The notes beneath the pieces were generated by a model. That model was not told the origin of the DNA and did not search any database. It saw only the letters and a program-made list of their open reading frames with translations. From Xestospongia muta (taxonomy: Eukaryota > Porifera > Demospongiae > Haplosclerida > Petrosiidae), in contig OY848918.1 in assembly GCA_963693285.1 (NCBI GenBank), positions 1,488,501 through 1,552,500 of the forward strand: a stretch of 64,000 nt of DNA. The letters are read 5' to 3'. The translations under genes and the position numbers were made by a program. Shown here piece by piece: positions 23,529 to 36,549 of this stretch; the first letter of the stretch is position 1, and the number at the start of each line of letters is the position of its first letter.

Positions 23529-26500
23529 TTAAAGTGTAGTTAGTTCTTCATATGTTGGAGGATGTTCCTAAAATATGTATTAATATCATATTCAATATGT
23601 ACTATATATGTTTAGACTTACTTTATTTTCCAATGATAGTTCAGATGTAGGATACATAACAATATCTTCTATCCTTATAGCACAAGGTACTTCAGTACTG
23701 TCCTTTATTGTCTATAATAACATCACTAATATTTAATGTATTATTAATATCTTATTACTACTGTATTAAGGTGTCCACAAATATCAACATATTGTGTTGG
23801 AACATCATTAGTGGGTGGGGCTTTAGGATGAGTAGTGAATACTTCCACTTCAACATAATGCGACGTAATCTTGTTGTTACTTCCCAAACTGCTGGTTTTT
23901 CTCTCTTCATAACTTGTCATATCATTAGACATTAATATACCACTATCACTATAATGATCAGTGTGTGTCATTGTTGTTGGCTTAGCAAAAGGAGAGCTAT
24001 CATCTAAATGATCCTGTAATATAAGAACCTAAGTCATGTATTAAGTAAAAGTTATTTACTTTTCCTTTCATTTGTTTACACTGACTATATGACATATCAT
24101 GTTCTGTAGTATTCTCAGTAAAAGGTGTTTCTTGTACATCAGATGTAAGAGGGATATCATTACCTTCATCTTGATCAATAGCTGAGTTAATAGCCCCACT
24201 CTGTAGTAATAATTAATAGAGCATTGTCATGATAGAATTAGTAAAACTTATTATGCTCGATAAACATTTAATGGAGTGAAAAGTGACAATAATTATATTA
24301 TAGTTGATGTCATAATAACATTGATATATAAGTACAGATACTATAAAGATATTTTGAGTAGAGTATTTTGAATTATTTAAGTTACTATTCTCTTGGTAAT
24401 ACTAAAATTTACAAATCACAAAGCAAAACATATTTTATTTTGCAATGCAGAAATTATCATAAGACCTTGAGAAAATGCTTACAATCACTAATTACAGGTC
24501 TATTATGGAATTTGTTCATGGATGATAATTTTGTGATTGCTAAATAGTTACTGTAGTAATTTAATTATGTATTATATAATTGTGTAATTAAATTTGTAGA
24601 AAAAGTCTTTTTTTTAAATTTAATGAAAATTAAGAAGGAGAGTATTAAACTATTAAATATAATAGTACATATTTCCAATAGAGTGACAACTTGGCACATT
24701 AGCAATGTCACTACAATAATATGCTGGTAATCATATTATGAGTATACATCAGTGAGAAGGTAATTGTGATTGATTGTAATTATTTACAGTTTTTATAGTA
24801 ATTGTAATTTAATTGTAATTATCTTTCTAAAAATTTCAATAATTGTAATTGTAGCTGATTACATTCACTAAACAATTGTAATTAACAATGACAATTACAT
24901 CAATTTTTGGGAAAGTACATGTTCATTGTATTAATCCAAACATGGCTTTGTTTTTAATACAATTCTGATGTAGTTAATAGTGATGGCTTTACATTCTTTA
25001 TGATATCTTTTAAGTTTGAAATACCTTGAAACACTGATTTAATAAATATTTAATTCCAAAAAATGTAATTGTCTATTTATTATAATGTAATTATATATAT
25101 ATTTCTAGTAGTAATAATGATAGTTCTAATTGTAAATAAATGCTCTTGAAGTAAATGTAATAGTAATGGTAATGATGATGATAATGATAAAGGTAATGGA
25201 AATGATGGTAATTATAAAATGATCAAATAACTATTATGGAAGTTGATTACATTGAGATTATAATGGAAACATCACTGGCACACACCATTATAATAACAAA
25301 GACATGATAGATCTGATGAACAAATTTAGACAAATCACATATCATCACTTACATTATCATATGATGATGACTTCATTATTAATGAAGATGACTCTTCAAA
25401 ACAGGTATTACAATGTATAATAAGAGGTGTGTCCTTATTATCTGGTAATAATGGGTCATGTTCATTAACATAACTAATTTCAGATGTTACAGAGGGAATG
25501 GTCTGAATGGTCACAGTACTGGTATGAGAGAACTCTAGTGAAATGGGTGGAGCTTCATGTGATATAGGTGGAGGTGATATAGACTGTAAAGATGGAGGTT
25601 GTACTTGAGGAGATGTAGTTGATTGATGTTGTCTTCTTATGTCAAGTAACTATATATGGAAATAATGACATCATCATTGTTTGTCATCTTCTAACATTAA
25701 CATTAATAATTCAATTAATAATGTCATAAGATAAACATCCTTTCATTAGTCATATATCATATTAACATCTGTTAGTTAGGGACATTAAACACTAACTGTA
25801 ATGTATTCACTAATGTATTTATTAAATGTAATGTGTTCACTGTTTACATAACAGTCTATGAAACCTATGATACATATATCTATCCACAGTATAAACTAAA
25901 GTAATATAATAACTAGTATTGACAAGAGTACATACCTCATTATGACTTATATGGTAAGGATCAACTACTAGTGAAGTACTTGTAGTAGTTGTATCTAACT
26001 GATGTATATCTTCATAACTAATATAAGGTATAATAGAGTAATGATGACAATATATAGTAGTAACATACTTGTTATTTGTAGTTTGTGGATAATGAACTAC
26101 TGCTCTCTCTAGTAGTAGAGATATAATGTGAATATATTACTATTAATTACTCCACATACCTTCACTGAGTGTATTCAATGGTCTCTTTCTTCTCCTCAGT
26201 ACAATAATACAAACAAATGCTATTGTGGATATTGTAATCATCAACAGTATAACCATAGCAACTAGTATACCAGATATCAAATAGATATTTCCTGGACCTA
26301 TAAATAATTTTCAATATACCTTGACATGTATATTATTTAACTTACCATTAAGTTCACCAGGATTCACTAAACCACTAGTACTAGTAATATCACTGATCAG
26401 TGAGATTGTCTCATGACTTGATGTTATACCTGGTAAAGTATTATATAGTGGACTATATAATAGTCTGCTGGTAATAATAGAAGTCTCAGTAAGAGATGGA

Positions 26501-28006
26501 ACTATTAAGATATACTCGAGTACTTTAGGATATACAACAGATGGGTTAGTTATAATAGTACCATCTATTATATCATGAGCTGTCACAGTATAGTTACCAC
26601 TAACTGGTAGAGTTATATACTGATATACTGTACTCTCCTCTATACTGGATTTACTCATATTAATAGACTTCACATTTCCTTTAGAAGGCTCTCTAAATAT
26701 CACATGACATCCATCAGCAATAGATCTCTCAGCAAACCTACACTCTACAACAACTGATCCATTATCAGAGTAGTACTGTAGAGTGAGTCCTTGAACATGA
26801 TAGGTTGCTATGGTGATGGGAAAAATGAGATATATCATTAAGAATATTATGTACTCACTAAAATATGACTCATTTTTTGTTTTAGAGTTATTAAAATGAT
26901 CCAGTATATCAGCAATGAAGATATAGTTCAGTTGAGGACCAATATTAAACACAGTATAGTTAATAGTCACTGATTGTCTATCTTCTAAAGAACATACAAT
27001 ACATTTTGGAGTATGTTCTATGTTCGTTCCATTCATTACTGAGTACTCTCTTGTAATACCCAGTAATGTACTATTACATAGTCTAGGATAACCTGTAACC
27101 TATATACATACACATTGTGAATATTACAATATAAATCCATTGTTACTACTTACAGAGACATTGAATTTAACATCAAAAGAATTATTTTGTTCATTAAAAG
27201 TGACCTCATGATCAGGTAAAATATTACTATAACACCCTGTAATAACAATCAGTAAATCTAAATTAGCGAAGTCATAACATACCTCCATTATATTCCTTTT
27301 GTATAGTAGTATTACTAGAACTATATTTTCTATTATGAGCTATCACAGTAGCAGTGTAAATATCACAGACTGTGAGGTTATATAACTCATAAGATGTATC
27401 GTTAGTGATATCATTATATAGTAACTGGTCATGTTGGTTCTCTATATAAATGTGATATGATATTGGATAGTTCTCAAATGGATGAGACCAGGATAACCTG
27501 TCCAAAGAACTATTGAGTCTAAAAATATACAGGAGGTTTTCTACTGGTGTAATATCTGTCATTGAATAACATCACATACACAGAGTACATAAACTAACCA
27601 TTAATTGTCAAAGTAGCTCCTTTTTGATAAAGATAAAGATTTTGATCCAAAACTTTACATCCAACACTTATCCCATCATTAATAGGTAGTGCTCTTATAG
27701 TTAGTACTGATGACCACACATCAACTGATATATTGTTAGTAGTTACTGATATCTCTCTGTCTTGATTACTGGGATCAGTGAGAGAATTACCCTGTACTGT
27801 CCATGTCAATGTAACACCAGCACCCTCACAAGTAAAGTTCACCAGTGTGTAAAGTGAAGTATGAACTGGTAATGGAGCTACTGTGATAGCTGTAGTATAC
27901 ATAAGTCTTGCACAAACTAATGAAATAGATTACACAACTTACTAGCTTCATTGACAAACCAGTAAAGTGGGATGATAATTATAGTCAGAAAGATGACTTT
28001 AGCCAT
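23529..28006 (-). CDS. Long-tail Ig/FN3 transmembrane receptor, intact, shortened C-terminus (receptor L2)
   Basis: Exons chain in phase from the ATG at 28006: 27943-28006 (signal peptide MAKVIFLTIIIIPLYW), 27599-27889 (Ig), 27283-27555 (FN3, SWSHPFENYP), about 27155-27238, about 26860-27102, about 26346-26813 (SDNG module), TM about 26162-26297 (ILVAMVILLMITISTIAFV), about 26070-26115, about 25937-26020, about 25357-25650, about 24055-24203, about 23770-24012, about 23622-23704, 23529-23572. The tail is colinear with L1: YEDIH, DPYHIS, SSYDN, HYVEV and QYVDI are present. It ends soon after EHPPTYEELTTL, which contains a PPxY (WW-domain) motif overlapping YEEL. L1 has ASEE at this place and about 200 further residues; the L2 sequence jumps directly to the last part of the L1 terminal exon, so a deletion of roughly 550 bp shortened it. 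Introns at 24.2-25.36 kb hold only AT-rich sequence. Confidence 0.8.
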
Positions 28007-28143
28007 TAGCTATTGCTGACACGCTCATGAGTTTTCTTTATCTATCAAATAACTATCATATAGCAACTGTAATCAATTTCTTAACTAATGATAATATTAT
28101 AGTATTCCATTATGAATTAAATGACAATCATTTTAATTATATA

Positions 28144-28147
<4 letters not shown>

Positions 28148-28189
<42 letters not shown>
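28148..28189. repeat. (TA)n microsatellite
   Basis: About 40 bp of uninterrupted TA dinucleotides directly beyond the stop codon of the mini receptor. A shorter TA run occupies the equivalent junction at 10,084-10,108, between the neighbouring copies. Such runs can promote the slippage and unequal exchange seen in this array. Confidence 0.9.
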
Positions 28190-28194
<5 letters not shown>

Positions 28195-28195
28195 A

Positions 28196-30111
28196 TTACA
28201 CAAGAGAATCAACTACTGGTCTTTGTATATCAGTTCTATTATGACCAATATGTAGTCCATAACTACTTATTATAGCATATTGAATTTCACCCACTGGAGC
28301 GACTGAAAATTTATTAGGGAGGTGAGGAGAACCACTTAATTCAGGAAACTCCAACTGAGCATATTCAATACTGTCTCTATGTCTTGTGGAGAAAGAGTCT
28401 GATAGACGAGAGTTAGTAGAACCAACACTTCTCTAAGGCTATTAAAGAGAAGAGATTATCATATGACATATGAGTTAATAATAATTATAATAATATAGGA
28501 TCTTACACTTCTTGTAGGTGGAGCTTTAGAACTGTTGTGACAATGTAATGATAAGTCATGTAGTGCATGAAGTGCCTCGTGGGTATCTCTCCTCTCTAAT
28601 GACATGAGATTGATATTAGGATTGGGTATGAGTAACAATAAATAATTTTGTGAACAAAGTACTACTCATGACTATTTCTCTTCTCTAATGTATCAAGACA
28701 GATATTAGGATTGGGTATGAGACTGGTATCAGATCTAATGCTAAACACAACAGAAATATCGTATCATTACATATACTAAGTATATATAACTAGTTATCAT
28801 AGACAGCAATTAAATACTTACTCAGGAGATGGTAGGTCATTACTTTGAGGAGCAGAGGTAACCTCATCGTTCTCTTGTCTTGTTACCATAGTGATAGATG
28901 AAGGAGGTGGTACAAATGATGGAGATGGTGTAGATGGTGTTATGTCACTGTTTATACTAGATGGAGATATTTCATGTTGTAACTGATCTTGTAGTTGGCT
29001 ATCACCTCCTTCATATCTATAATACATATATCAACATATAATGATCAGTTATAACTTACTCATTAGTAGGTTTACTTTGAAATGAATCAGTTCTCTTTAA
29101 AGTACTTAAATATATGATGTCATATATCTAATGATGTCATTGTCACATGACCTACCACTGAGTTCCCAGTTCTTTCTCCTTCTCTTTCTCTTTTTAATAC
29201 TATAATACACTACCAATATAACTAGTATTATTACTAACAATATGATCACTATACTAACTGCTATAGCTAGAGAGAGAGAGAGAGATTATATAAATGTGTA
29301 AATTTACATTATATACCAGTATCTCTGTATACAGTGTGTACTGATGCAATAGATTTTGTATCATCTCCTAATCCTGTTTGTTTAAAACAGAGTAGTCCAT
29401 CACATGACATATCACATGACACTTATATGACACAGTTGAATTTGGTGTCTCCCTGATATTATCATACATTGTAGTAGACACATGTGTAGATGTAGAATGT
29501 CTTGGTTGTGAGGGAGGGAAGACTTGCATTGTTGATATTGTTACAGCTGTACCAGATGAGTCTTTCTGTCCATTATTGTTAATATCAAATATATCAATAT
29601 TATATATTCCAGTCTCTAGATTTGTAATACAACCAGTAACTATGTTCTCTCTATTACTACAACCAATATGTAGTGCAGTATATTCTGAACCTGATATCAT
29701 CCTCATTTCAATAAAACATCCTCCATTATCAGACCCTATCATAAATGTACACAATATATACAAGACCCCATTATCCATAATTACCTGTAGTGTAATATTT
29801 GGGAGAAAAAAGAGAGATAGTTTGTAATATTATTAGTTTATAGCTATATACATATGATTTGCTGGTAGTAATATTAATATTATATATAAATAGGAATGTA
29901 CCAAGAATGTTTCTCCAGTGTTACTATAGTTACAACAACTATAATTACAAAGAGACATGTTACAATAAACACAAGTTATTCGCATTTAATTGTTCAATTC
30001 ACATGTATTATATTATGTTACATGTAATGAGATGTTTACCAGTATTGTTTTCTCTAGTGTTACTATGGTTACAATAACAATAGTCACAATGAGATAACAG
30101 TGATAGTACAT
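28196..30111 (-). CDS. Mini receptor with two ITIM-like motifs, apparently intact (M3)
   Basis: Predicted exons: 30040-30111 signal peptide (MYYHCYLIVTIVIVTIVTL), about 29,400-29,784 ectodomain, about 29,319-29,374 (ending in HTVYRDTG), TM about 29,155-29,272 (VSIVIILLVIILVILVVYY, then KKRKRRRK), about 29,063-29,105 (RTDSFQSKPTNE), about 28,823-29,015 (Ser/Pro-rich, SFVPPPSSITM), about 28,508-28,602, 28196-28432. The ectodomain contains GSDNGGC and TGIYNIDIFDINNNG, aligning with the SDNG...SGNYTVTAHDI module of the Ig/FN3 receptors, so this is a one-module relative. The last exon carries SIEYAQLEF and EIQYAIISS. Both fit the I/V/L-x-Y-x-x-L/V ITIM consensus, which in other animals recruits SH2 phosphatases once phosphorylated. 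The exact 3' edge of the ectodomain exon is uncertain, since one splice site there is not canonical. Confidence 0.65.
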
Positions 30112-30612
30112 AATGAACACAACTGATAATTAAACACACACAATATATATCTAGTTCTATGAGACTGTTTTGATTTGAGAGGTAGATAATATTTACTAAC
30201 TATATATTATGCTGTTATTATTATCACTAGTACATCATATGATAGTTGTAATAAGTACATCAACTTAACTAATAAAATACACGTTTTCAATTACATATAT
30301 TTAATTAATTACTTCTATACATGTAATTAATTACAATGTATGACATAACATCATAAGATCACTTATGATAACTCATTGAGACCATCTATCATCATAAACC
30401 ATATTATTATCCAGTAACCAATATACTCTATCATATATAATACACTATAATAATATTACCTGTTGTTAACTTGAAAAACAGTTACTATGACAACAATATC
30501 AACACTACTGGTCATGATCTCAGTAGTCAATAACTAAAAGTGATTGAGGATAAACGTAGAGTTTAGCTGATCACTAATAACAATAACATTATAATTATTA
30601 ATAATGTGATAA

Positions 30613-32480
30613 TCATATTATAATATTTTCATAGTCAGCAGTACATATCCTATTAGGTTGTACTGTTATATATGATGGATTAGTCTCTAATTCTACTCTT
30701 CTACTTCTCATCTCTAATCTGTGTACTATGTAATGATCATAATATGAACTATATAAAGTTATAATATAAACATAGTTACCTTCATCATATGCAGGATTAT
30801 GAGTGATAGTTTGTCGATCAACTATATAAGAAAGCACTTAAAATAATAAATAATTTTCACTCTCTCACCTCCAACTTCATGTAGTTGATGTTTCTTCTTC
30901 AAATATCTTCTTCAAATATACAATACTACTGACAACTAGACATATCACTATTATGACAATTACTACTACCACACTAACTGTACTAGTGGTAATGAGGAGA
31001 ATAGTCTTGTTAGTAACTGTATATATAATTTAAAATTACATAAAATATTTAATACATACTTACATGATAACCTTGAATTTAAAGAAGGTTCAAAAAGTTC
31101 TACAGATGTAATTGTACTCTCATCTTTACTATTTTCTCGACAATACACAATACACAATACAATAGTCAGTATATAATACTTATGAACAATAGTCTCAGTA
31201 GGAGATGGTATTATATTATATATTACTTACTGTTAATAATGATAACAGTCTCAGTAGTAGATTGTAGTAGTAAGACATACTCCAGTATGTGAGGGTACAC
31301 GACAGATGGGTTAGTTATAATAGTACCATCTACTATATCATGAGCTGTCACAGTATAGTTACCACTAACTGGTAGAGTTATATACTGGTATACTGTACTC
31401 TCCTCTATACAGGATTTAGTCATATTAATAGACTTCACAGTTCCTTTAGAAGACTCTCTAAATATCACATGACATCCATCAGCAGTAGATCTCTCAGCAA
31501 ACTTACACTTTCTGAGCTTTGTGAAGAATGTCTATGGATTACAATTATTCATAACCCTTTAATTAACTTACTGAATATGTTATAATCTTGATCTTTTTAA
31601 TTTGTAAAGAGTATTTGTAATATATACAGGAAAATTGAAAATTGTAAGAGGACATAGGTCAGTTATTGCATAGTAAGTGACCATCTCATGATCATGGTTA
31701 GTGTCAGTAACATTGATAGTGAGAAAATTATAAACTATTTTCTCATTACTTTTTACAGACAGCACACAATTACAAAATCTAAGATGACCTTTGATCTAGA
31801 ATGTAATACACACAATGGAATATCAACAGTTTATTCACTTGCTATTATACTAAATATCATATTTTAATAGTTCATTATATAGTAACTGGCCATGTTGGTT
31901 CTCTATATAATTGCCATATGACACTGGATAGTTTTCAAATGGATGAGACCAAGTCAACTAGCCTAAAGCTAAAGGTGAAATGGACGTTCTCTACTGGTTT
32001 GATACCTGTTGAATGCATGAAGACATGTTAACTGATATATTGTTAGTAGTTACTGATATCTCTCTGTACTGTTTAATGGCATCAGCACATCCAATACTTA
32101 TCCTATCATTAATAGGTAGTGCTCTTATAGTTAGTACTGATGACCACACATCAACTGATATATTGTTAGTAGTTACTGATATCTCTCTGTCTTGGCTACT
32201 GGGATCAGTGAGTGGATTATTCTGTACTGTCCAAAACAAATCACTACCTGTACCCTCACAGATAAAGTTAACCAGTGTGTAAAGTGAAGTGTTCATTGAT
32301 AAAGGAGCTATTGTGATTATTACTGTAATATAAAATTTGTATATGAAAAGTGAATATAAATTTAATAATGAGCTTTGTTAGATATCAGAGCATATAATAT
32401 TATTATTCAATCATTTACCAACAGCGTCTGAGTCTCTAAAAGTGAGAGCAAAACTTCCTAATAAAATTATAATTCATGTC
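30613..32480 (-). pseudogene. Scrambled short-tail receptor copy (S3)
   Basis: Order and TM type match the receptor at 12.0-14.1 kb, with many lesions. The signal exon (about 32,425-32,470) has no usable ATG and a stop upstream. The Ig exon contains a partial second copy of its REISVTTNN...NIS block (32,020-32,080 and 32,120-32,200). The FN3 exon (about 31,870-32,010) lacks its second half. The SDNG module lacks its first strand and is fused to unrelated sequence at about 31,510. A 13-bp duplication (AAATATCTTCTTC near 30,900) shifts the frame just after the TM and would end the protein before the NPxY tail. The tail exon itself (30613-30821) is intact: NPAYDEG, NPSYITVQP, ADYENIII. Confidence 0.7.
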
Positions 32481-32489
32481 ATGTCATCA

Positions 32490-33000
32490 ACACAGTTCAT
32501 TTCATATAGTGAGGTCATAGAAGTGATCATCTATACAGAACAATTATGATAAACTCTTCCTTTACAATTAGCAGTCCCATGAGTGAGTGAGTGAACATAT
32601 TTTAATTGACATAATAACAAATAAACAAATTATAAAATTACATAAAGGGAATATACAAGATAATATAATAGAGAACTTAGAGAGCAGTCTCAGAGACAAA
32701 GTAAGAATATTATCTGATCCAGGATGAGGTTCTATGAAAACTTCTTCTTTCGTGTTGAAATCACCAGTATCTGGAACAGAATCTTTTGTTTTTGTCATCT
32801 AATGATGATGGTGGAGGGGTAACATATCTGTTGGAAATAATGTAGCATTAGTAACCACATCTGAGAATATTATTAGATGACTCAGCAAGTTCAGGTCTTG
32901 CAGTACTTGATGTAGTATGTTCTCTTTTCACTATAGAGAATAGAAAATGACTAGTAAAACTATTTTATGTATGATCTTACTGTTAATACAATTCCTAGCT
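32490..33000 (-). other. Possible orphan tail exons
   Basis: Minus-strand open segments read TKTKDSVPDTGDFNTKEE, then VFIEPHPGSDNIL (about 32,690-32,800), and KREHTTSSTARPELAESS (about 32,880-32,940). Both are hydrophilic like the receptor tails and have AG acceptor-like sites before them. They could be distal tail exons of the receptor at 36.6-38.6 kb. I cannot connect them by phase. Confidence 0.25.
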
Positions 33001-36000
33001 CAAATTATTCACACTTTGTTATTAATTAATGTTGTCACTATCTGTGTGTTCAGAAACATAGTCCATGGATATTGACAGTGGTCATAATACTGATGATATA
33101 GTAGCAACCATTTCCTTTTGAACAAGAGAACAAATTAACAATGTTAATTATTAAACTTACCGAGATGGTAATATCTTCATGGATGAAACGTACTGAATCG
33201 TTTAGTATGAGATTTACACAATGACAGAGGCTCTTTGTCCTTTTAGACAGTTTGATCCTCTGCCAAATATTTTTAATTAATTTGTTGAATACTATATCTG
33301 ATGTATTCTCTATGCAGACTTAAGAAGTTGTTAATATAAAGTGAAATGCCATTTTCTGTGAAATAAGCTAAGAAGTAACTATAACCAACAGTCTATATCT
33401 AGTCTTCTTTATTACACAAGTTGAAATCCTCAAAATCCAAAACAACAATATTAACAATTTAATGCATTATGATACTTGATAACTCCTCAAGAAGAACACA
33501 ATTACAAGCTATGCATGCTGATATAGAGAGAAAACGATTAAATACATCGCAGGAAATTTTCGATTTTTGCTGATTTGTACTTTTGTCACATAGCACAAAA
33601 TATTTTCTATCTACTTGTCTATATTGTAAATACTAGGCTCATTTGAGGTTTATTGTGTCTTCTGTTTACATTATTGCAAGGACCTGAATAGACTACTATG
33701 AGAAAAGGATATGGTGGATCCTCAATAATTCTTTTTAAGATTTGTTCTAGCAGTCATTTAAAATCTAGCAATGCAAGACTGTTCAGGATATTATTTTGTG
33801 ATATTGTCCACATTAACATCACAAGGAGAGATAGCATCTACTTTGACATCCAAAGGAGAGATTTCAAGTAACTATATGAAAAATAATATCATAAAGCATA
33901 ATATACAAAATTATATGTATAAATATATTGATTATGTGACTAAAATGTACTGCTACAATATTGATCATGAACATAAAACCGTATGACTCAGAAGTGTTGA
34001 ATGGTATCTTGTAAATTGGTTTAATTTAGCTGTTGTTTAACTATCATAAAGTTCAATATTTGAGAAAATTAACATGCACAAAGACTGAATTTGCAGATTT
34101 TAATATTGTGGACTCGTCACCTTTGTAAACGTTACTTCTGCACAAAATTTAAAACATGATAATTTTGAGCACAAATTAAACTCGATCTGCAGTAAATTAA
34201 CAAACAGCTTTATATTGGATGTCTATAACTCAATTATTAGTAAGTTATCAATACGTCTAAATCAGAACAAACATTATTAATGTTTTAATGTTGCACAAGC
34301 AAGATAATACTTTTTATTTATTATATAATGAATTAATCAGATATGGTTTAATGTAGCAAGTTTTGAACCAGCTTCACCAATTTTGTCCCACCCACATTTA
34401 TTGGATTCATTTCTAAACACTGTTTAAACCCACCAAATACCTATTTATAAACAATTTACTTAAACTTTTCTGTGATTTATTTAAGTCAAGTATCAAGGTT
34501 TATTACATAACCAAATACCACAGGTCCTCCATTTAAAATTTACAAAGGTGTATTACTAGATTTTATTATGTAATATCAATTGGTATTTCTTAATAAATAC
34601 CAGATCTATCATTAATTGGGAAAAGGATTTCTACAGTAGTTTAGTGTCAAGAGGTTTTTTACTTGCTTGTAAATTGGAATAATCTTGAATTAATAATTTT
34701 TATGTCATATGTAAAATAATAAATAAAACATTTCCTAAAAATAAATTAAATGTAAGGATAGTTATCATCATCGCTATATAATAGCAAAGATGTCACTAAC
34801 AATTAAGGAATTTGTTATCTAAATCAGTTAAATAATATCAGTGATATATTGTTACATTCTATGTCTCTCTTATTATGTAGTGATGATATAATTGCCACCT
34901 CTACTATCTTGTTTGCATTCTTTGTATTGGACTGATACTACTCATCTCTACATTTACTTCATTTTTAGCTAATAATTACTTTTATTTATCTAAAAAATGA
35001 AGTAACTGTAGATACCTTTAGATATATAATCCTCATTTGCATCTGCTATTAATGTTATTCATTAAAAATGGCTTCTCTAAGAATAGCTTTTGATAGTACA
35101 CTATTGATAACACTAGTTTTGTTTCTGAGGGACTCAAAAAGAGACTGACAAATGGTCATGCAAAGAATTGAAAGATGTTGATCAGTTTTAAATGAGATAT
35201 ACATTGTGAATCTGGGCCATCCCTATATAGGCACTGCTATTGTGTGCTAATTAGGTGTAATTGACTAATCAGATTACATCATTTGGGTCAATTAAACCCC
35301 TAATGAGCATTCTTTTACAAGGATTTTTCATACTATCTGCTAAAGTAATGATATACTTATTAACGACAAAAGCTAAAAATCAAGAACATCTTGTTAATTG
35401 TAAGTACTTTAAAGTTTACAGTTAAATGGAAATAAATCTAACTGTATATGTGATCATGTTTGTAAAATATCTTAGTTATGTTAATAGTGAAAAACTGCAT
35501 GTTCCATAAAAGATCGGGGCAATAATTAATAAATATAAATGGACCCAGAGCCTCATAGTTTACGTCTTCTTTTGATTAGTAACGTTTTACGCAATGGGGT
35601 AGAAACAGAATGGGGCAGGTGTCCCCTCCCTAATAATTGTAGGTTAGGTACACATAAGCTCTCAAGCTTAAGTCTACTATATGCACTAAAAATTTCAAGT
35701 ACATTCTAATATATCAAATACAATATATCAGATACATCATGGTTCGTTGATCTATATTGATTATGTCTAAACTTATCAAACTTAGGATTACCTTGTTGGT
35801 AGGTTTAAGTGATATATCATGGCTTGAGGTACATACAAAACAATATTAAGCATGAACCCCAAGATATTAGCCTAAGACAAAGCAAATGGGCAATATTAAT
35901 GGGTTCAGGTCTGTTATTGTTGCTATATACCTAATGTATATAATATATTCTATAGTTAAGGACATCTGTATCTCATCAACCTCAACATTATCAAGAATTC

Positions 36001-36549
36001 ATAATAACAGTGCCACAAACTGTACATGCTCACAATGATATTGCTGCTACACACCAAGAAGTCGTGATACAAACGAGGTTGGTTACGATCTATTCTATAG
36101 CTTATAAGTATCTTTATCACAATAGAACTCAACAATGCTATTGTGCAATAAAGGATAGTAATAATAATGTAACAAACACATATGGTCTTAATAATAACAC
36201 ACCTATGGTGTAAATCATAAAATTACTTGTGGCCTGTAACTCATTTGCAGCCTTAAAACATACATGCAGTGAGGGATATATGACCTATACACAACCTACA
36301 AGCACTTTCATGTCCTTATAATTGTATATATATATATATCATGAGTCTGTATATATGACATATACAGACTCATGATATATAACCCACATATACACATATA
36401 TGACATATGCCATGTTATGATAGATGTCTTTCTAAGGGGAGTCAATGAAATACAATGTCACTATATAGCAATACCATAATAACTAAAACACATTTGTTTA
36501 TACAGTAGTAATATAAAATGTTCACATTTCATTTACAGTGTTAACATAC
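33000..36549. other. Gene-poor AT-rich stretch
   Basis: No supported exon on either strand in about 3.5 kb. The sequence is dominated by TTTATT-type runs. Open frames such as 33,771-33,986 and 36,010-36,213 on the plus strand are short, lack flanking splice logic and resemble nothing. The interval may hold unrecognised 3' exons of the receptor at 36.6-38.6 kb. The inverted repeat at 36,334-36,380 is described separately. Confidence 0.4.
36334..36380. repeat. Perfect 21-bp inverted repeat with 5-bp loop
   Basis: The left arm at 36334-36354 (ATATATCATGAGTCTGTATA plus T) and the right arm at 36360-36380 are exact reverse complements separated by ATGAC. The stem could form a hairpin in RNA or a cruciform in DNA. 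No transposon coding sequence adjoins it, and its role is unknown. Confidence 0.85.

Noticed and set aside
36010..36213. Plus-strand open frame of 67 codons
   Set aside because: No homologue, no splice or promoter context, and it lies in low-complexity AT-rich sequence.
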